A stretch of DNA of 64,000 bases from assembly GCA_017936605.1 (NCBI GenBank), contig JAGBFH010000002.1:124001-188000 (forward strand). Direction: 5' to 3'. Both the position numbers and the translations under genes were made by a program. Shown one piece after another: positions 49,009 through 57,857 of this stretch (within the stretch, counting starts at the first letter, position 1; each line of letters opens with the position of its first letter). The notes beneath the pieces are model-generated. The model saw only the letters and a list, made by a program, of their open reading frames with translations. It was not told the origin of the DNA and did no database searches. Origin of the DNA: Tidjanibacter sp. GTDB taxonomy: Bacteria > Bacteroidota > Bacteroidia > Bacteroidales > Rikenellaceae.

Positions 49009-49437
49009 TTACTCGTTGTCTTTGGGGTCCTCGGCGTTGGGGTCCTCGATGGAGAAGTCGGTCATACCGGCCTCAACCAAGATGTTGAACCACTGGCAAA
49101 CCTTGCGCATATCCGACAGGTGGAAGCGCTCCCTATCGTAGGTGGGAAGTACCTGGTCGAAGAGCGAGCGAATCTCTACCTCCGAATCTTTGTGCGAAAG
49201 GGTCTTTGCGCCCGAGGTGTGCTCGAAGAGTTTGGTGAACACATCTGCCAGAGCCACATCCTCTTCGTCGGTGAAGATGCTAATCTCGGCCAGCGAGCTA
49301 ACCCTCGAGTGGGTACCCGAGAAGTTCTTACGCTTGCCATCCACCAGATTCTCGGCAATCACACCATTGCGGCTGCCGGCGATGTATTTGTGCAGACCGG
49401 GCTCACCCGAAATAACCAAAATGTCCTGAACTTTCAT
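49009..49437 (-). CDS. DUF5606 family protein
   Basis: A 142-residue cytoplasmic protein starting MKVQDILVISGEPGLHKYIAGS, with VIAENLVDGKRKNFSGTHSRVSSLAEISIFT and an acidic tail (EDPNAEDPKDNE). It fits the small Bacteroidota DUF5606 family, which starts with an SH3-like beta-barrel. Function is unknown. It lies 29 bases after the OstA-like gene on the same strand and probably ends that operon. Confidence 0.8.
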   Translation of the reverse strand: MKVQDILVISGEPGLHKYIAGSRNGVIAENLVDGKRKNFSGTHSRVSSLAEISIFTDEEDVALADVFTKLFEHTSGAKTLSHKDSEVEIRSLFDQVLPTYDRERFHLSDMRKVCQWFNILVEAGMTDFSIEDPNAEDPKDNE

Positions 49438-49466
49438 AAATCTCTCGTTTTTCTGTTTTATACTGT

Positions 49467-51599
49467 TTATTTGCGTTTCTGAACTTTCTTGATGAAGTCT
49501 TTGGCCAACTGCGAGATGTCGTCCTTGCGGTCGGCCCAGCGGCCACCTGCCACAAGTGCGTCGCGGTGACGCAGGATGGAGTATGTGATGGGGAACTTGG
49601 GGGGCTGCATAGCCTCGTAGCGCTCGCGCTCACTCGGATTCACAATCCACTCACCCATAATCTGCTCCTTCGAGGGCTTATCCTCAATGTACCACACAAA
49701 CTCCTCCATACGCTGAGGCTGCGAGGCGGGAATCTTATCCATCGGGTAGATGGTATAGACGGGGTTGCCCCTATACATAATGCCCACAACGGTGTTATCC
49801 TCGATGTAGAACGACATATCGGCACTCTCGGCCACAAGGAATCCCATAAGCGCACCGTCGGCATCGTCGACCATATAGTAATAGGTCTGTGCATTGCCCA
49901 CAACATCTGTGCGGTACATCACGCCATCCTCGAAGTGGGACTCAATGGTCTTACCGGCAATCTGGTTGTAGTGGGTAGTGTCGACCTCGGCACTCATCAG
50001 CGGTTTGCCCTCCGAGAAGAGCACACGATAGGGTTTCTGAGCACGGGTATAGACATCTGCCCTCTCGCTCACCACCTGATTCATCTCGTTCCACATAATG
50101 CTATTCTTATGCAGCTGAGCAGTCGAGTCGGCCGAGAACATCAGCATAGAGTCACACACGCCCTGGAAATCGGAGCGGTAGACCTTCACCCTATGGAGGC
50201 CCAACATCACCCTGTCGCGCTCACTCTTCACAGGCACGGTGTCCACCTTCGGGCGACTCAGGGAGTCAATCAGAGCCTTGCGCACCAGATTCATCGAGTC
50301 GGTCTTGGCAATCGATATACTATCAATCCTCGGATTATTAGCTCGGAGCGAGTCTATGCGTGCCACAACTGCACTCTCCACACCCAGCAGGCTATCGTTC
50401 TTCTCCGCCACAGCCAACTCCGTACGCAACGCCACAAGGCTATCGAGCTCCGCAGCACGCGCCGCAATGCGGGCTTTGGTGGTACTATCGCTCGTAAAAA
50501 TCTCCCTCTTGGCATTGGCAATAGCTGTGCTATCGGCCTTGAGTTTATCCAGCGTATCCTGCACCTTCTTGGCCTGCTCGGCAGCAAGGGTTGCCGAGTC
50601 GGGGCGTGTGAGGGTGCAGTAGCCCAGAGAGTCTATCAGGTAGAGGTACATCGAGTCGGAGCGCATATATACCGAGTCGCCTAAGCCGTCGCCATCGGCA
50701 TCACCAAACGACATATAGGCGGGATTCTTTGTTAGGAAGGTGTCGCCCGTCGAGTCGTTGTAGTTGCCATAGTGGCCAAAAACCACACTCTTGTGCTCCT
50801 CGTCACGAATCTGGGCCATACGGCGCAGTTCGATATACTGAATCTGCTCGTAGTAGTCAATCGTGTCGGCCCACATCTCCTGATTGGCACTCAGGACATA
50901 GGCATCTCCACGGAACAGATAGCGTTGCTCCTTGTTGTAGTAGTCGCCCTCGTTGGAGGCGAGAATCTCGCCATCGTTCTTCCAGGTGACACTGCGGGTG
51001 AAGTATTTTGCAATCTCCTTCTCGGAGTTATAGCTCACCGAGTCGGAGCGCATAGTGTAGGTTTCGTTCTTCATCTCCACATTCTCCACGCCCACAATCT
51101 CATCCAAATCGGCATAGAAATAGCCCCTCTCGGCCTCCATCGTGTTGGTGCCATTGGAGAAGGTTGCGCCGCCATAGAAGCGGCCGATATTCTTGGCCGT
51201 ATTGAAGACCAGATTGTAGGTATAGAGCGTAGCATCCTTGTTTCGCACCTTGATAAGGGGCGAATAGATGCGGGCCTCGCCGCGGTCGCGGTTATACTCC
51301 ACCCTATTGCCGTATATGTAGGTGTCCTCCTTCTTGACAATCACCTTGCCGAAGCAGCTCATACGGCGCTCGCTATAGCGCACCACGCTATCACAGGTGA
51401 TGACAGCACCATTGTGGTAGAGCACCACATCGCCCACCATAGCATATCCCGTTGAGTCGCCCACCGGCACAGGGCGCGTGCGCCTTGCCTTGATATCCAC
51501 AGGCGTGAGGTTATTGCGCGAGCGGCGCTTCTGGCCATAGAGGTCATCGGCACCCATCGTCACGCAGAGCAAAAGTAGTATGTAGAGTAGTTTCTTCAC
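49467..51599 (-). CDS. OstA-like protein (LptA/LptD N-domain family)
   Basis: A 710-residue exported protein (signal ending DLYGQ). The first ~290 residues are OstA/LptA-type beta-jellyroll repeats: GYAMVGDVVLYHNGAVITCDSVVRYSERRMSCFGKV, NRVEYNRDRGEARIYSPL and a second set ending in EHKSVVFGHYGNY. These bind lipopolysaccharide in transport to the outer membrane. A Lys/Ala/Asp-rich helical stretch (~335-450, SLRANN, AEQAKKVQDTLDKL) separates a second jellyroll-like part (VMLGLHRVKVYRSDFQGVCDSMLMF). It lies 33 bases after the SurA-like gene. In Bacteroidales this layout is standard, and the cluster supports outer-membrane assembly. Confidence 0.88.
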   Translation of the reverse strand: MKKLLYILLLLCVTMGADDLYGQKRRSRNNLTPVDIKARRTRPVPVGDSTGYAMVGDVVLYHNGAVITCDSVVRYSERRMSCFGKVIVKKEDTYIYGNRVEYNRDRGEARIYSPLIKVRNKDATLYTYNLVFNTAKNIGRFYGGATFSNGTNTMEAERGYFYADLDEIVGVENVEMKNETYTMRSDSVSYNSEKEIAKYFTRSVTWKNDGEILASNEGDYYNKEQRYLFRGDAYVLSANQEMWADTIDYYEQIQYIELRRMAQIRDEEHKSVVFGHYGNYNDSTGDTFLTKNPAYMSFGDADGDGLGDSVYMRSDSMYLYLIDSLGYCTLTRPDSATLAAEQAKKVQDTLDKLKADSTAIANAKREIFTSDSTTKARIAARAAELDSLVALRTELAVAEKNDSLLGVESAVVARIDSLRANNPRIDSISIAKTDSMNLVRKALIDSLSRPKVDTVPVKSERDRVMLGLHRVKVYRSDFQGVCDSMLMFSADSTAQLHKNSIMWNEMNQVVSERADVYTRAQKPYRVLFSEGKPLMSAEVDTTHYNQIAGKTIESHFEDGVMYRTDVVGNAQTYYYMVDDADGALMGFLVAESADMSFYIEDNTVVGIMYRGNPVYTIYPMDKIPASQPQRMEEFVWYIEDKPSKEQIMGEWIVNPSERERYEAMQPPKFPITYSILRHRDALVAGGRWADRKDDISQLAKDFIKKVQKRK

Positions 51600-51632
51600 A
51601 GACCGTCGGTTGTTTCGGGGTGGATGGTGTGA

Positions 51633-53015
51633 CTATTTAATCCAGTTTTTATTCTCGAAGTCGGAGGTGTCAATCGAGGGGTCGATGTAGATGTACATCA
51701 TCGAAATCTTCTTGTTGAGCCACTCCTCAAACTCCTCCTGCTGTTTGAACTGGAGAGCGCTCTGCTCAATCTGGAGGTAGTCGTTTGCAAGACTTGCCGA
51801 GTGGGCAGGGATAATCTCAATTAGCTTGATAATCTTGGTGAGCGTATTGCCCCTCATATCCTCGCTCTGGAAGGGCTCGGAGATGTCGCCGGGCTTGAGC
51901 GAGCGCATATAGGTGTAGTCCCTGCCGAGCTCATCCTTATAGAAGGCCGTGCGCGAGTAGCTCGTATCGTTGGCACCATAGACCTCCAACAGCTCGTGGT
52001 TGGTCACAAGACCGCCATTCTGCTTGGAGTATTTATCGTCGGAGTGCTTCACTGCGGCCTCCTCGAAGGTGATGCGCTGCTCTACAATCTCGGTGCGGAG
52101 GCTATCGAGCGTGGCCATATCATCGGCGAGCTCATAGGTGGTAAAGGTGGGACGCAGCAGAATGTGGCGGCATTTATACTTGTCGCCCTTCTTATCAATG
52201 AGCTGGATGATGTGGAAGCCATAGACGGTCTCCACAACGCCCGAAATCTGGTCAGGTTGGAGGGCTGCAAGCGCCTCGGCAAAAGGCTTCTCGAGCTGAG
52301 CCAGGGGCATATAGTCCATCTCGCCACCCTGAAGTGCGCTACCGGGGTCCATCGAGTACATACGGGCCAGCATATCGAACCTCGTACCGTTGAGAATCCT
52401 CTCCCTCATCTCCAACAGGCGCTCACGAGTGCGCTGTTTGACCTGCGTGATGGAGGTGGGGAACTTGGTAATCTGCGCGTAGACATACTGCTCGGGGATG
52501 ATGGGGAGCATATCGGCACGCAACGAGTGGTAGTAGCGCTCCACCTCACCGGGGGTGATGGTCACACCATTCATAATGGTTGCCTGCATCATCTTGGCAT
52601 ACTCGCTCTCGGTGGTCATACGCACCATATCGCTCTTGAGTTCATAGACGGGTTTGCCAATCTCCTGCTCGAGAGCGGCAATAGAGCCCATCTCGGCAAT
52701 CATATCGTCCACCCTGCTGTCAATATTCTCCTGCACAGCGGTGGTGTTAATCTCAATCGAGTCAATAAGAGCCTGATTGTAGAGCAGCTTCTGAAGGAGC
52801 AGGCTCTCGAGGGCCTCGCTCTTGGGGTCGCGGTCGGAGGTGTAACCACGCTCACGACGCTGAGCCACAATCTGGTTGCTGTAATCAATGACATCCGAGT
52901 AGAGAATTGCGGAGTTGCCCACAACGGCCACCACCTTATCTGCAATCACTGTTTGCGCCTCCACTCGGGGCAGAATGAGCAGCGAAAGAACTGCTGCCAA
53001 AATTACTCTCTTCAT
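51633..53015 (-). CDS. SurA-like peptidylprolyl isomerase
   Basis: A 460-residue periplasmic chaperone/foldase with a signal peptide (VEAQTVIADKVVAVVG). The SurA N-domain (~20-160) is followed by two parvulin-type domains: ~175-285 (ARMYSMDPGSALQGGEMDYMPLAQLEKPFAEAL, VETVYGFHIIQLID) and ~287-400 (CRHILLRPTFT, FEEAAVKHSDDKYSKQNGG). It escorts outer-membrane proteins through the periplasm. It starts 9 bases after the related lipoprotein gene. Confidence 0.92.
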   Translation of the reverse strand: MKRVILAAVLSLLILPRVEAQTVIADKVVAVVGNSAILYSDVIDYSNQIVAQRRERGYTSDRDPKSEALESLLLQKLLYNQALIDSIEINTTAVQENIDSRVDDMIAEMGSIAALEQEIGKPVYELKSDMVRMTTESEYAKMMQATIMNGVTITPGEVERYYHSLRADMLPIIPEQYVYAQITKFPTSITQVKQRTRERLLEMRERILNGTRFDMLARMYSMDPGSALQGGEMDYMPLAQLEKPFAEALAALQPDQISGVVETVYGFHIIQLIDKKGDKYKCRHILLRPTFTTYELADDMATLDSLRTEIVEQRITFEEAAVKHSDDKYSKQNGGLVTNHELLEVYGANDTSYSRTAFYKDELGRDYTYMRSLKPGDISEPFQSEDMRGNTLTKIIKLIEIIPAHSASLANDYLQIEQSALQFKQQEEFEEWLNKKISMMYIYIDPSIDTSDFENKNWIK

Positions 53016-53024
53016 ATCGTATTG

Positions 53025-53888
53025 TTATTCTTCGTCTTTCTCTTGGTTTACAATCTCAATCACCCCCTCACTTGCGGCCGCACTATAGAGGCTGTCGCTG
53101 AAGTTCTGGAGGAGTTCGCTCCTGCGGCGGCCGTAGAGCATACGGCGCACCGTTTCGGCCACGCGCTCATAGGGAGCACGCTCGCCCTTCTTCAAAACGG
53201 CCGAAACCTCAATAAAGTATTTACTATCCGCATCGGCCATCTCGTGAATCTTACTCTTCGAGAGCAGAGCCTCATTGCTCTTGCCTCTTCTGACCGGAAG
53301 GTAGGACAAAAACTCGTCGAAATCCACCCAACTATCGAAGGTGTAGAGTTCGAGGTTATTCTTCTCGCAGAGGTCCAAGAAATCTTGCTGCTCCTCGGCG
53401 CCCTTCTTGCCCATAAGGTTGAAGAGTTTTACGGACTGGCGGTAACTATCGGGGAGTCTTACGATGCGGCCCTTGACAATGGTCCTATCCATCACGAACT
53501 CCTCGCGGTGCTCGTCGTAGTAGGCCTTCACAACACTATCCGACACCAGCGTATCGAGCCTCGTCGAAAGGTAGTTCTGCTCCAAGCGGCTCACCAGAAG
53601 CGAGGTGCGATACTCCTCAACCATTCGTTCAACCTCCTGAATCTCACCACTGAACACGCGAGTAGCCTCGCGAGCCCTCACCTGACGGCGCACCCACTGC
53701 TCGGTGTAGCTCTCGGCAGCCCTAAGGCTATCCTCACCCGTAAGGCCCGAGGTCACAGCCTCGAGCTGAGAGGCGTGCAGCGTGGCTTTTCCCACCGTTG
53801 CGACCACCTCGTCCTCGTTGAGCAGTCGGCACGAGGAGAGGCCCACAAGGAGCACCAGAAGCGAGTATGTAATCCTACTAAATCTCAT
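53025..53888 (-). CDS. SurA N-domain lipoprotein, parvulin domain missing
   Basis: A 287-residue lipoprotein (LVGLSSC lipobox) homologous to the chaperone part of SurA (EDEVVATVGKATLHASQLEAV, TEQWVRRQVRAREATRVFSGE, YLSTRLDTLVSDSVVKAYYDEHREEFVMDRTIVKGRIVRLP). No parvulin catalytic domain is visible. It would act as a membrane-anchored chaperone for outer-membrane proteins. It is the first gene of a four-gene operon with SurA-like, OstA-like and DUF5606. The -7 box is only 10 bases upstream of the ATG, so the leader is very short. Confidence 0.85.
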   Translation of the reverse strand: MRFSRITYSLLVLLVGLSSCRLLNEDEVVATVGKATLHASQLEAVTSGLTGEDSLRAAESYTEQWVRRQVRAREATRVFSGEIQEVERMVEEYRTSLLVSRLEQNYLSTRLDTLVSDSVVKAYYDEHREEFVMDRTIVKGRIVRLPDSYRQSVKLFNLMGKKGAEEQQDFLDLCEKNNLELYTFDSWVDFDEFLSYLPVRRGKSNEALLSKSKIHEMADADSKYFIEVSAVLKKGERAPYERVAETVRRMLYGRRRSELLQNFSDSLYSAAASEGVIEIVNQEKDEE

Positions 53889-53898
53889 TTACGGGCGC

Positions 53899-53906
53899 AA
53901 ATATAA
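53899..53906 (-). promoter_or_regulatory. -7 box for the SurA/OstA operon
   Basis: The minus strand reads TATATTTG, ending 10 bases before the ATG at 53888. Confidence 0.6.
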
Positions 53907-53966
53907 CTCTTTAGAGTTAAAAACGCAAAACAAGCATTATTATTATACACCCCCGTACACAAAAAA

Positions 53967-53999
53967 AGGACAGAGCCCGAAACTCAAGCTCTGCCCCTT
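53967..53999 (-). terminator. Terminator of the CPBP protease gene
   Basis: GGGGCAGAGC / GCTCTGTCC stem (minus strand) followed by seven T. Confidence 0.8.
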
Positions 54000-54020
54000 A
54001 GTAGGTTATCCACTCTCCCC

Positions 54021-54995
54021 CTACTCCACCTCGGTATTATCGCGCAGAGTACGCCAGAGAGTAATCATTGCAAAGATGAACAGCACAGCCGCAAGGCCGT
54101 AGACAATCCAGTAGAGCACCGTCGAGGGTATCAACTCCCTCAGCGTTACCTCAGCACTATCGCCCAGCAGCGCCATAGTTGCATAGGCGATGGCGTTATT
54201 CACGGCGTGGAGGATGATTACCGACAGCAACGAGTTGGTTTTCAGGTAGACATAACCCAAAATCAGACCCACCACGAAGGCGTTAATCACCTGCACAGGC
54301 ACCACATGGATAGCACCAAAGAGCAGCGCCGAGATGAGCACCGCAGCCCCCTTTCCGAAGCGCTCCCTGCAAGACTCAAAGATGAGCCCCCTGAAGAGAG
54401 TCTCCTCGATAATGGGTGCGGCAACGACAGTAGAAAGTATTGCCCAACCACCAAGCCCAATGGCACTCTTCACATTATCGTAGGGTGCCGCGGGAAAGAG
54501 CTCCAGCAGGGGCTCTATCACCACACCTGTGGCCAAGAGCAGGAGCACACCCCAGAGCACCATAGGAAGATTCACACTCCCGATGCCAAGGTGCAGACCG
54601 CTCCCCCTACCCGCCTTGTGGCGCAAAAAGAGGATGAAGGCCACAACGGGCAACATCTGCACGAGGTAGCAGACAAAAGTAATGTCGGGTGTGGGTGACT
54701 CCACGCCGCGGCCACGCATCATAAGAAGCATAACCAGACTGCTGGCCAAAATGGAGAACACAAACACTCCGGCCGTAGAGAGCAAATCCATCCATCCGGG
54801 GAAGTGTTTATTCTCCTTCGGCATCACCTCTTGGGCCTCCTTTCTATCGCCCCCGTCGGCCTCCTTTCGGGGCTCCTCGTCGGGCTCAGCTTTTGGCTCG
54901 TCTTGGGGCTGATCGAGGGGCTCTGAATCGACCACCTCTACAACCTCGGCAACCTCCACCAAATGCTCCTTTTTGTCTAACTCCTCACTATTCAT
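54021..54995 (-). CDS. CPBP/CAAX-type intramembrane metalloprotease
   Basis: A 324-residue membrane protein. The first ~65 residues are an acidic, disordered tail (EVAEVVEVVDSEPLDQPQDE), then come about eight membrane segments. The ABI/CPBP motifs are intact: EETLFRG (Glu-Glu-x-x-x-Arg), ALLFGAIH (Phe-x-x-x-His) and ILHAVNN (His-x-x-x-Asn). Such proteases act on membrane substrates and in other bacteria serve bacteriocin immunity or regulation. Neighbour argF lies upstream on the same strand, but a link is unlikely. Confidence 0.9.
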   Translation of the reverse strand: MNSEELDKKEHLVEVAEVVEVVDSEPLDQPQDEPKAEPDEEPRKEADGGDRKEAQEVMPKENKHFPGWMDLLSTAGVFVFSILASSLVMLLMMRGRGVESPTPDITFVCYLVQMLPVVAFILFLRHKAGRGSGLHLGIGSVNLPMVLWGVLLLLATGVVIEPLLELFPAAPYDNVKSAIGLGGWAILSTVVAAPIIEETLFRGLIFESCRERFGKGAAVLISALLFGAIHVVPVQVINAFVVGLILGYVYLKTNSLLSVIILHAVNNAIAYATMALLGDSAEVTLRELIPSTVLYWIVYGLAAVLFIFAMITLWRTLRDNTEVE

Positions 54996-55026
54996 CTTTT
55001 ACTTTATATTGGCGATTGTAAATATT

Positions 55027-56025
55027 TTACTCACCGAGAGTTGCAACCATCACAGCCTTGATGGTGTGCATACGGTTTTCTGCCTCGTCGAAGACAATCG
55101 AGTGGCGGCTCTCGAAGACCTCATTGGTAACCTCCAACTCCTCGGGGCCGAACTTCTCGTGAACCTCCCTACCGATGCGGGTATTAAGGTCGTGGAAAGC
55201 GGGCAGGCAGTGCATAAACTTCACCTCGGGATTGCCGGTTGCACGGATGACATCCATATTCACCTGATAGGGCATCATACACTCCAGACGCTCTACCCAA
55301 GCCTCGTCGCTCTCGCCCATCGAAACCCATACATCGGTGTAGAGGAAGTCGCAATCCTTCACAGCCTCCTTGACATCCTGAGTGATGGTAATCTTCGCGC
55401 CGGTCTCGGCAGCAATCTTGCGGCACTCCTCAACGAGCCAAGCCTCGGGCTCATAGCCGGCGGGGCAAGCTGCGCGGAAGTCAATACCCATCTTGGCACA
55501 ACCAACCATCAGCGAGTTACCCATATTGTAGCGTGCATCGCCCAGGTAGCAGAATTTCATCTCGCTGAAGGGTTTGTTGCTATGCTCACTCATAGTCAAA
55601 AAGTCGGCCAAAATCTGAGTGGGGTGATACTCATTCGTCAGACCATTCCATACGGGAACACCTGCATAGTGTGCAAGCTCCTCAACAATCGACTGGCCAT
55701 AGCCGCGGTACTCGATACCGTCGAACATCCTGCCAAGCACCCTTGCAGTGTCAGCGATAGACTCTTTTTTACCCATCTGCGAGCCGCTGGGGCCGAGGTA
55801 GGTTACATGGCCACCCTGGTCGTGAACTGCCACCTCGAAGGAGCAACGAGTGCGGGTCGAATCCTTCTCAAAGAGAAGTACAATATTCTTACCCACAAGG
55901 TGTTGCTGCTCTTTGCCTGCCTTTTTGTCCGCTTTGAGCTGTGCAGCCAACTGCAAGAAATAACGAATCTCGTCGGACGAGAAATCAAGAAGTTTCAGAA
56001 AGTTTTTGCCTTTCAACGATTCCAT
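55027..56025 (-). CDS. argF: Ornithine carbamoyltransferase
   Basis: This enzyme converts ornithine and carbamoyl phosphate to citrulline. The 332-residue protein has the carbamoyl-phosphate motif [37 protein letters not shown] and the ornithine-side [10 protein letters not shown]. These are the motifs of ordinary ornithine transcarbamylase; many Bacteroidales instead use a succinylornithine- or acetylornithine-specific enzyme in arginine biosynthesis. It stands alone with its own promoter and could work in biosynthesis or, with an arginine deiminase route, in catabolism; carbamate kinase and deiminase genes are not present nearby. Confidence 0.93.
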   Translation of the reverse strand: MESLKGKNFLKLLDFSSDEIRYFLQLAAQLKADKKAGKEQQHLVGKNIVLLFEKDSTRTRCSFEVAVHDQGGHVTYLGPSGSQMGKKESIADTARVLGRMFDGIEYRGYGQSIVEELAHYAGVPVWNGLTNEYHPTQILADFLTMSEHSNKPFSEMKFCYLGDARYNMGNSLMVGCAKMGIDFRAACPAGYEPEAWLVEECRKIAAETGAKITITQDVKEAVKDCDFLYTDVWVSMGESDEAWVERLECMMPYQVNMDVIRATGNPEVKFMHCLPAFHDLNTRIGREVHEKFGPEELEVTNEVFESRHSIVFDEAENRMHTIKAVMVATLGE

Positions 56026-56100
56026 AGTTTTACTGTATTTAGTTAAAGATTTGAAGTGTGTTTTTCATCGCTTCGGAAACAAAAAATCGGTTTCCAACCT

Positions 56101-56108
56101 CAAATATA
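56101..56108 (-). promoter_or_regulatory. -7 box for argF
   Basis: The minus strand reads TATATTTG, 76 bases before the argF ATG. No ARG-box-like operator is obvious. Confidence 0.6.
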
Positions 56109-56151
56109 AGTATTTTCATTGAAATAATAGGAATTTTCCAAAGAAAATTGC

Positions 56152-56159
56152 TATTTTTG
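56152..56159 (+). promoter_or_regulatory. -7 box for the parAB operon
   Basis: TATTTTTG, 22 bases before the parA ATG. Confidence 0.6.
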
Positions 56160-56181
56160 CTCCAACTTATATTGGAATATT

Positions 56182-56946
56182 ATGGGTAAAATTATAGCAC
56201 TTGCCAACCAAAAAGGTGGCGTAGGTAAAACTACAACAGCAATCAATCTTGCTGCTAATCTTGCCATTATGGGCAAAAAAATCCTCCTTGTGGATGCCGA
56301 CCCACAGGCCAACGCAACCTCGGGACTCGGCTTCGACATCAAGAATGAGGGCATCTATGAGTGTATCGTGGGGCTGCGTTCGGCCGAGGATGTAATCCTT
56401 CGGAGCGAGGAGGTCAAGAAACTCTCCGTTCTCCCCTCGAGTATCAACCTTGTGGGTGCCGACACCGAGCTCGCCTCACTCGACGATGGCCACTTTAGAA
56501 TGAAAAAAGTCCTCGACCCCCTGAGAGAGCAGTATGACTATATCTTCATTGACTGCTCCCCCAGCCTCGGCTTTACCACTGTCAACGCTCTGGTGGCTTC
56601 GGACTCGGTGCTGATACCTGTGCAGTGTGGCTACTTCGCACTCGAGGGCCTCGGCAAACTCCTGAACACCATCAAGATGGTCAAGGGCAAACTCAACCCT
56701 GCGCTCGAGATTGAGGGATTTGTGATGACGATGTATTCGCGTTCACGCCTGGCCAACCAGGTGACAATGGAGGTTAAGGACCACTTCAAGCACCTCACCT
56801 ACGACACCATCATCTCGCGTAGCGTAAGGCTCGACGAGGCCCCCAGCCACGGCGTGCCCGTAATTCTCCACGATGCCTCCTCGACGGGCAGCAAATGCTA
56901 TATGGAGCTGGCAAAAGAGTTCCTCAAACGCAACCGCAAGAAGTAA
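56182..56946 (+). CDS. parA: Chromosome partitioning ATPase ParA (Soj)
   Basis: ParA is a DNA-binding ATPase that moves ParB-parS complexes to segregate the chromosome. The 254-residue protein has the deviant Walker A ANQKGGVGKTTTAINL, Walker A' LVDADPQANATSG and Walker B FIDCSPSLGFTTVNAL. It lacks an N-terminal DNA-binding HTH extension, as is typical of chromosomal ParA. parB follows 39 bases later, and DUF5683 and mltD complete a conserved Bacteroidota operon. Confidence 0.96.
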   Translation: MGKIIALANQKGGVGKTTTAINLAANLAIMGKKILLVDADPQANATSGLGFDIKNEGIYECIVGLRSAEDVILRSEEVKKLSVLPSSINLVGADTELASLDDGHFRMKKVLDPLREQYDYIFIDCSPSLGFTTVNALVASDSVLIPVQCGYFALEGLGKLLNTIKMVKGKLNPALEIEGFVMTMYSRSRLANQVTMEVKDHFKHLTYDTIISRSVRLDEAPSHGVPVILHDASSTGSKCYMELAKEFLKRNRKK

Positions 56947-56985
56947 ACACAATCGGAACATAATAAAAACACACAGCATAGAGTT

Positions 56986-57855
56986 ATGAAGAAACATACC
57001 GGACTCGGTCGCGGACTTGGCGCGATTCTCGAAGCAGAGAACTATTTGGATGAGCTCCCCAGCGTAAGCCGTATGGAGGAGTTGGATGTGGATGCCATCA
57101 TCCCCAACCCCAAGCAGCCCCGCACCATTTTCGATGACGACGCACTGGAGGAGTTGGCCGACTCCATCTCCACCCTCGGACTCATCCAGCCCATCACCGT
57201 ACGCAAGGAGAAGGATGGCAAATATATCATCATCAGCGGTGAGCGCCGCTGGAGGGCTTCGCGTCTGGCAGGTCGCAAGACCATTGCCGCCTACATCCGC
57301 GAGGCCGACGACAAGGAGCTCCACGAGATGGCTCTGGTGGAGAACATCCAGCGTCAGGACCTTAACGCTATGGAGATTGCCATTTCGCTCCAGAGGCTCA
57401 TTGATGAGTGTGGCGTAACCCAGGAGGCCGTAGCTCAGCGCGTTGGCAAGAAGCGTTCGACGGTGGCCAACTACCTGCGACTGATTCATATGTGCCCCGA
57501 GGTGCAGGCTGCCCTCAAGGAGAACCTCATCACTATGGGCCACGCAAAGGCCATAGCAGGCGCTCCCGAGGAGGCACAGCCCTCGCTCGTGAAGAAGGTA
57601 ATCAAGAAGGGACTCTCGGTGAGGGCCACCGAGGATTTGGCAAGCAAACTCTCCTCGCCCAAGGCCGCCGCTGTAGAGGAGAGCGAGGAGTTCCCCGAGA
57701 TTTACACTCGTGCCGTTGAGCAGCTCTCCAAGTTCATCGGTGAGAATATCAAAATCAAGCGCTCGAGCGACGGTAGTGGCAAAATTGTCATTGGTTTTGC
57801 CAGCGACAATGAGATTGGTGCTCTGGTCGAAAAACTCGAGAAACTAAACAAATAG
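56986..57855 (+). CDS. parB: Chromosome partitioning protein ParB (Spo0J)
   Basis: ParB binds parS and is a CTPase clamp that spreads on DNA. The 289-residue protein has an N-terminal basic ParA-activating peptide (KKHTGLGRGLGAILE), the box IIPNPKQPRTIFDDDALEELADSI, the CTP-binding ISGERRWRASRLAG and VENIQRQDLNAMEIAISLQRL, an HTH (VTQEAVAQRVGKKRSTVANYLRL) and a C-terminal dimer domain. No parS-like palindrome was noticed in this window. Confidence 0.96.
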   Translation: MKKHTGLGRGLGAILEAENYLDELPSVSRMEELDVDAIIPNPKQPRTIFDDDALEELADSISTLGLIQPITVRKEKDGKYIIISGERRWRASRLAGRKTIAAYIREADDKELHEMALVENIQRQDLNAMEIAISLQRLIDECGVTQEAVAQRVGKKRSTVANYLRLIHMCPEVQAALKENLITMGHAKAIAGAPEEAQPSLVKKVIKKGLSVRATEDLASKLSSPKAAAVEESEEFPEIYTRAVEQLSKFIGENIKIKRSSDGSGKIVIGFASDNEIGALVEKLEKLNK

Positions 57856-57857
57856 AG

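Noticed and set aside
51996..53906. 636-codon open frame on the plus strand
   Set aside because: Antisense to both SurA-like genes, no promoter, and the sense genes have clear domains.
56182..57855. parS site near parAB
   Set aside because: No 16-bp parS-like palindrome was found; isolated CACGTG hexamers in ychF and gltX lack the flanking bases.
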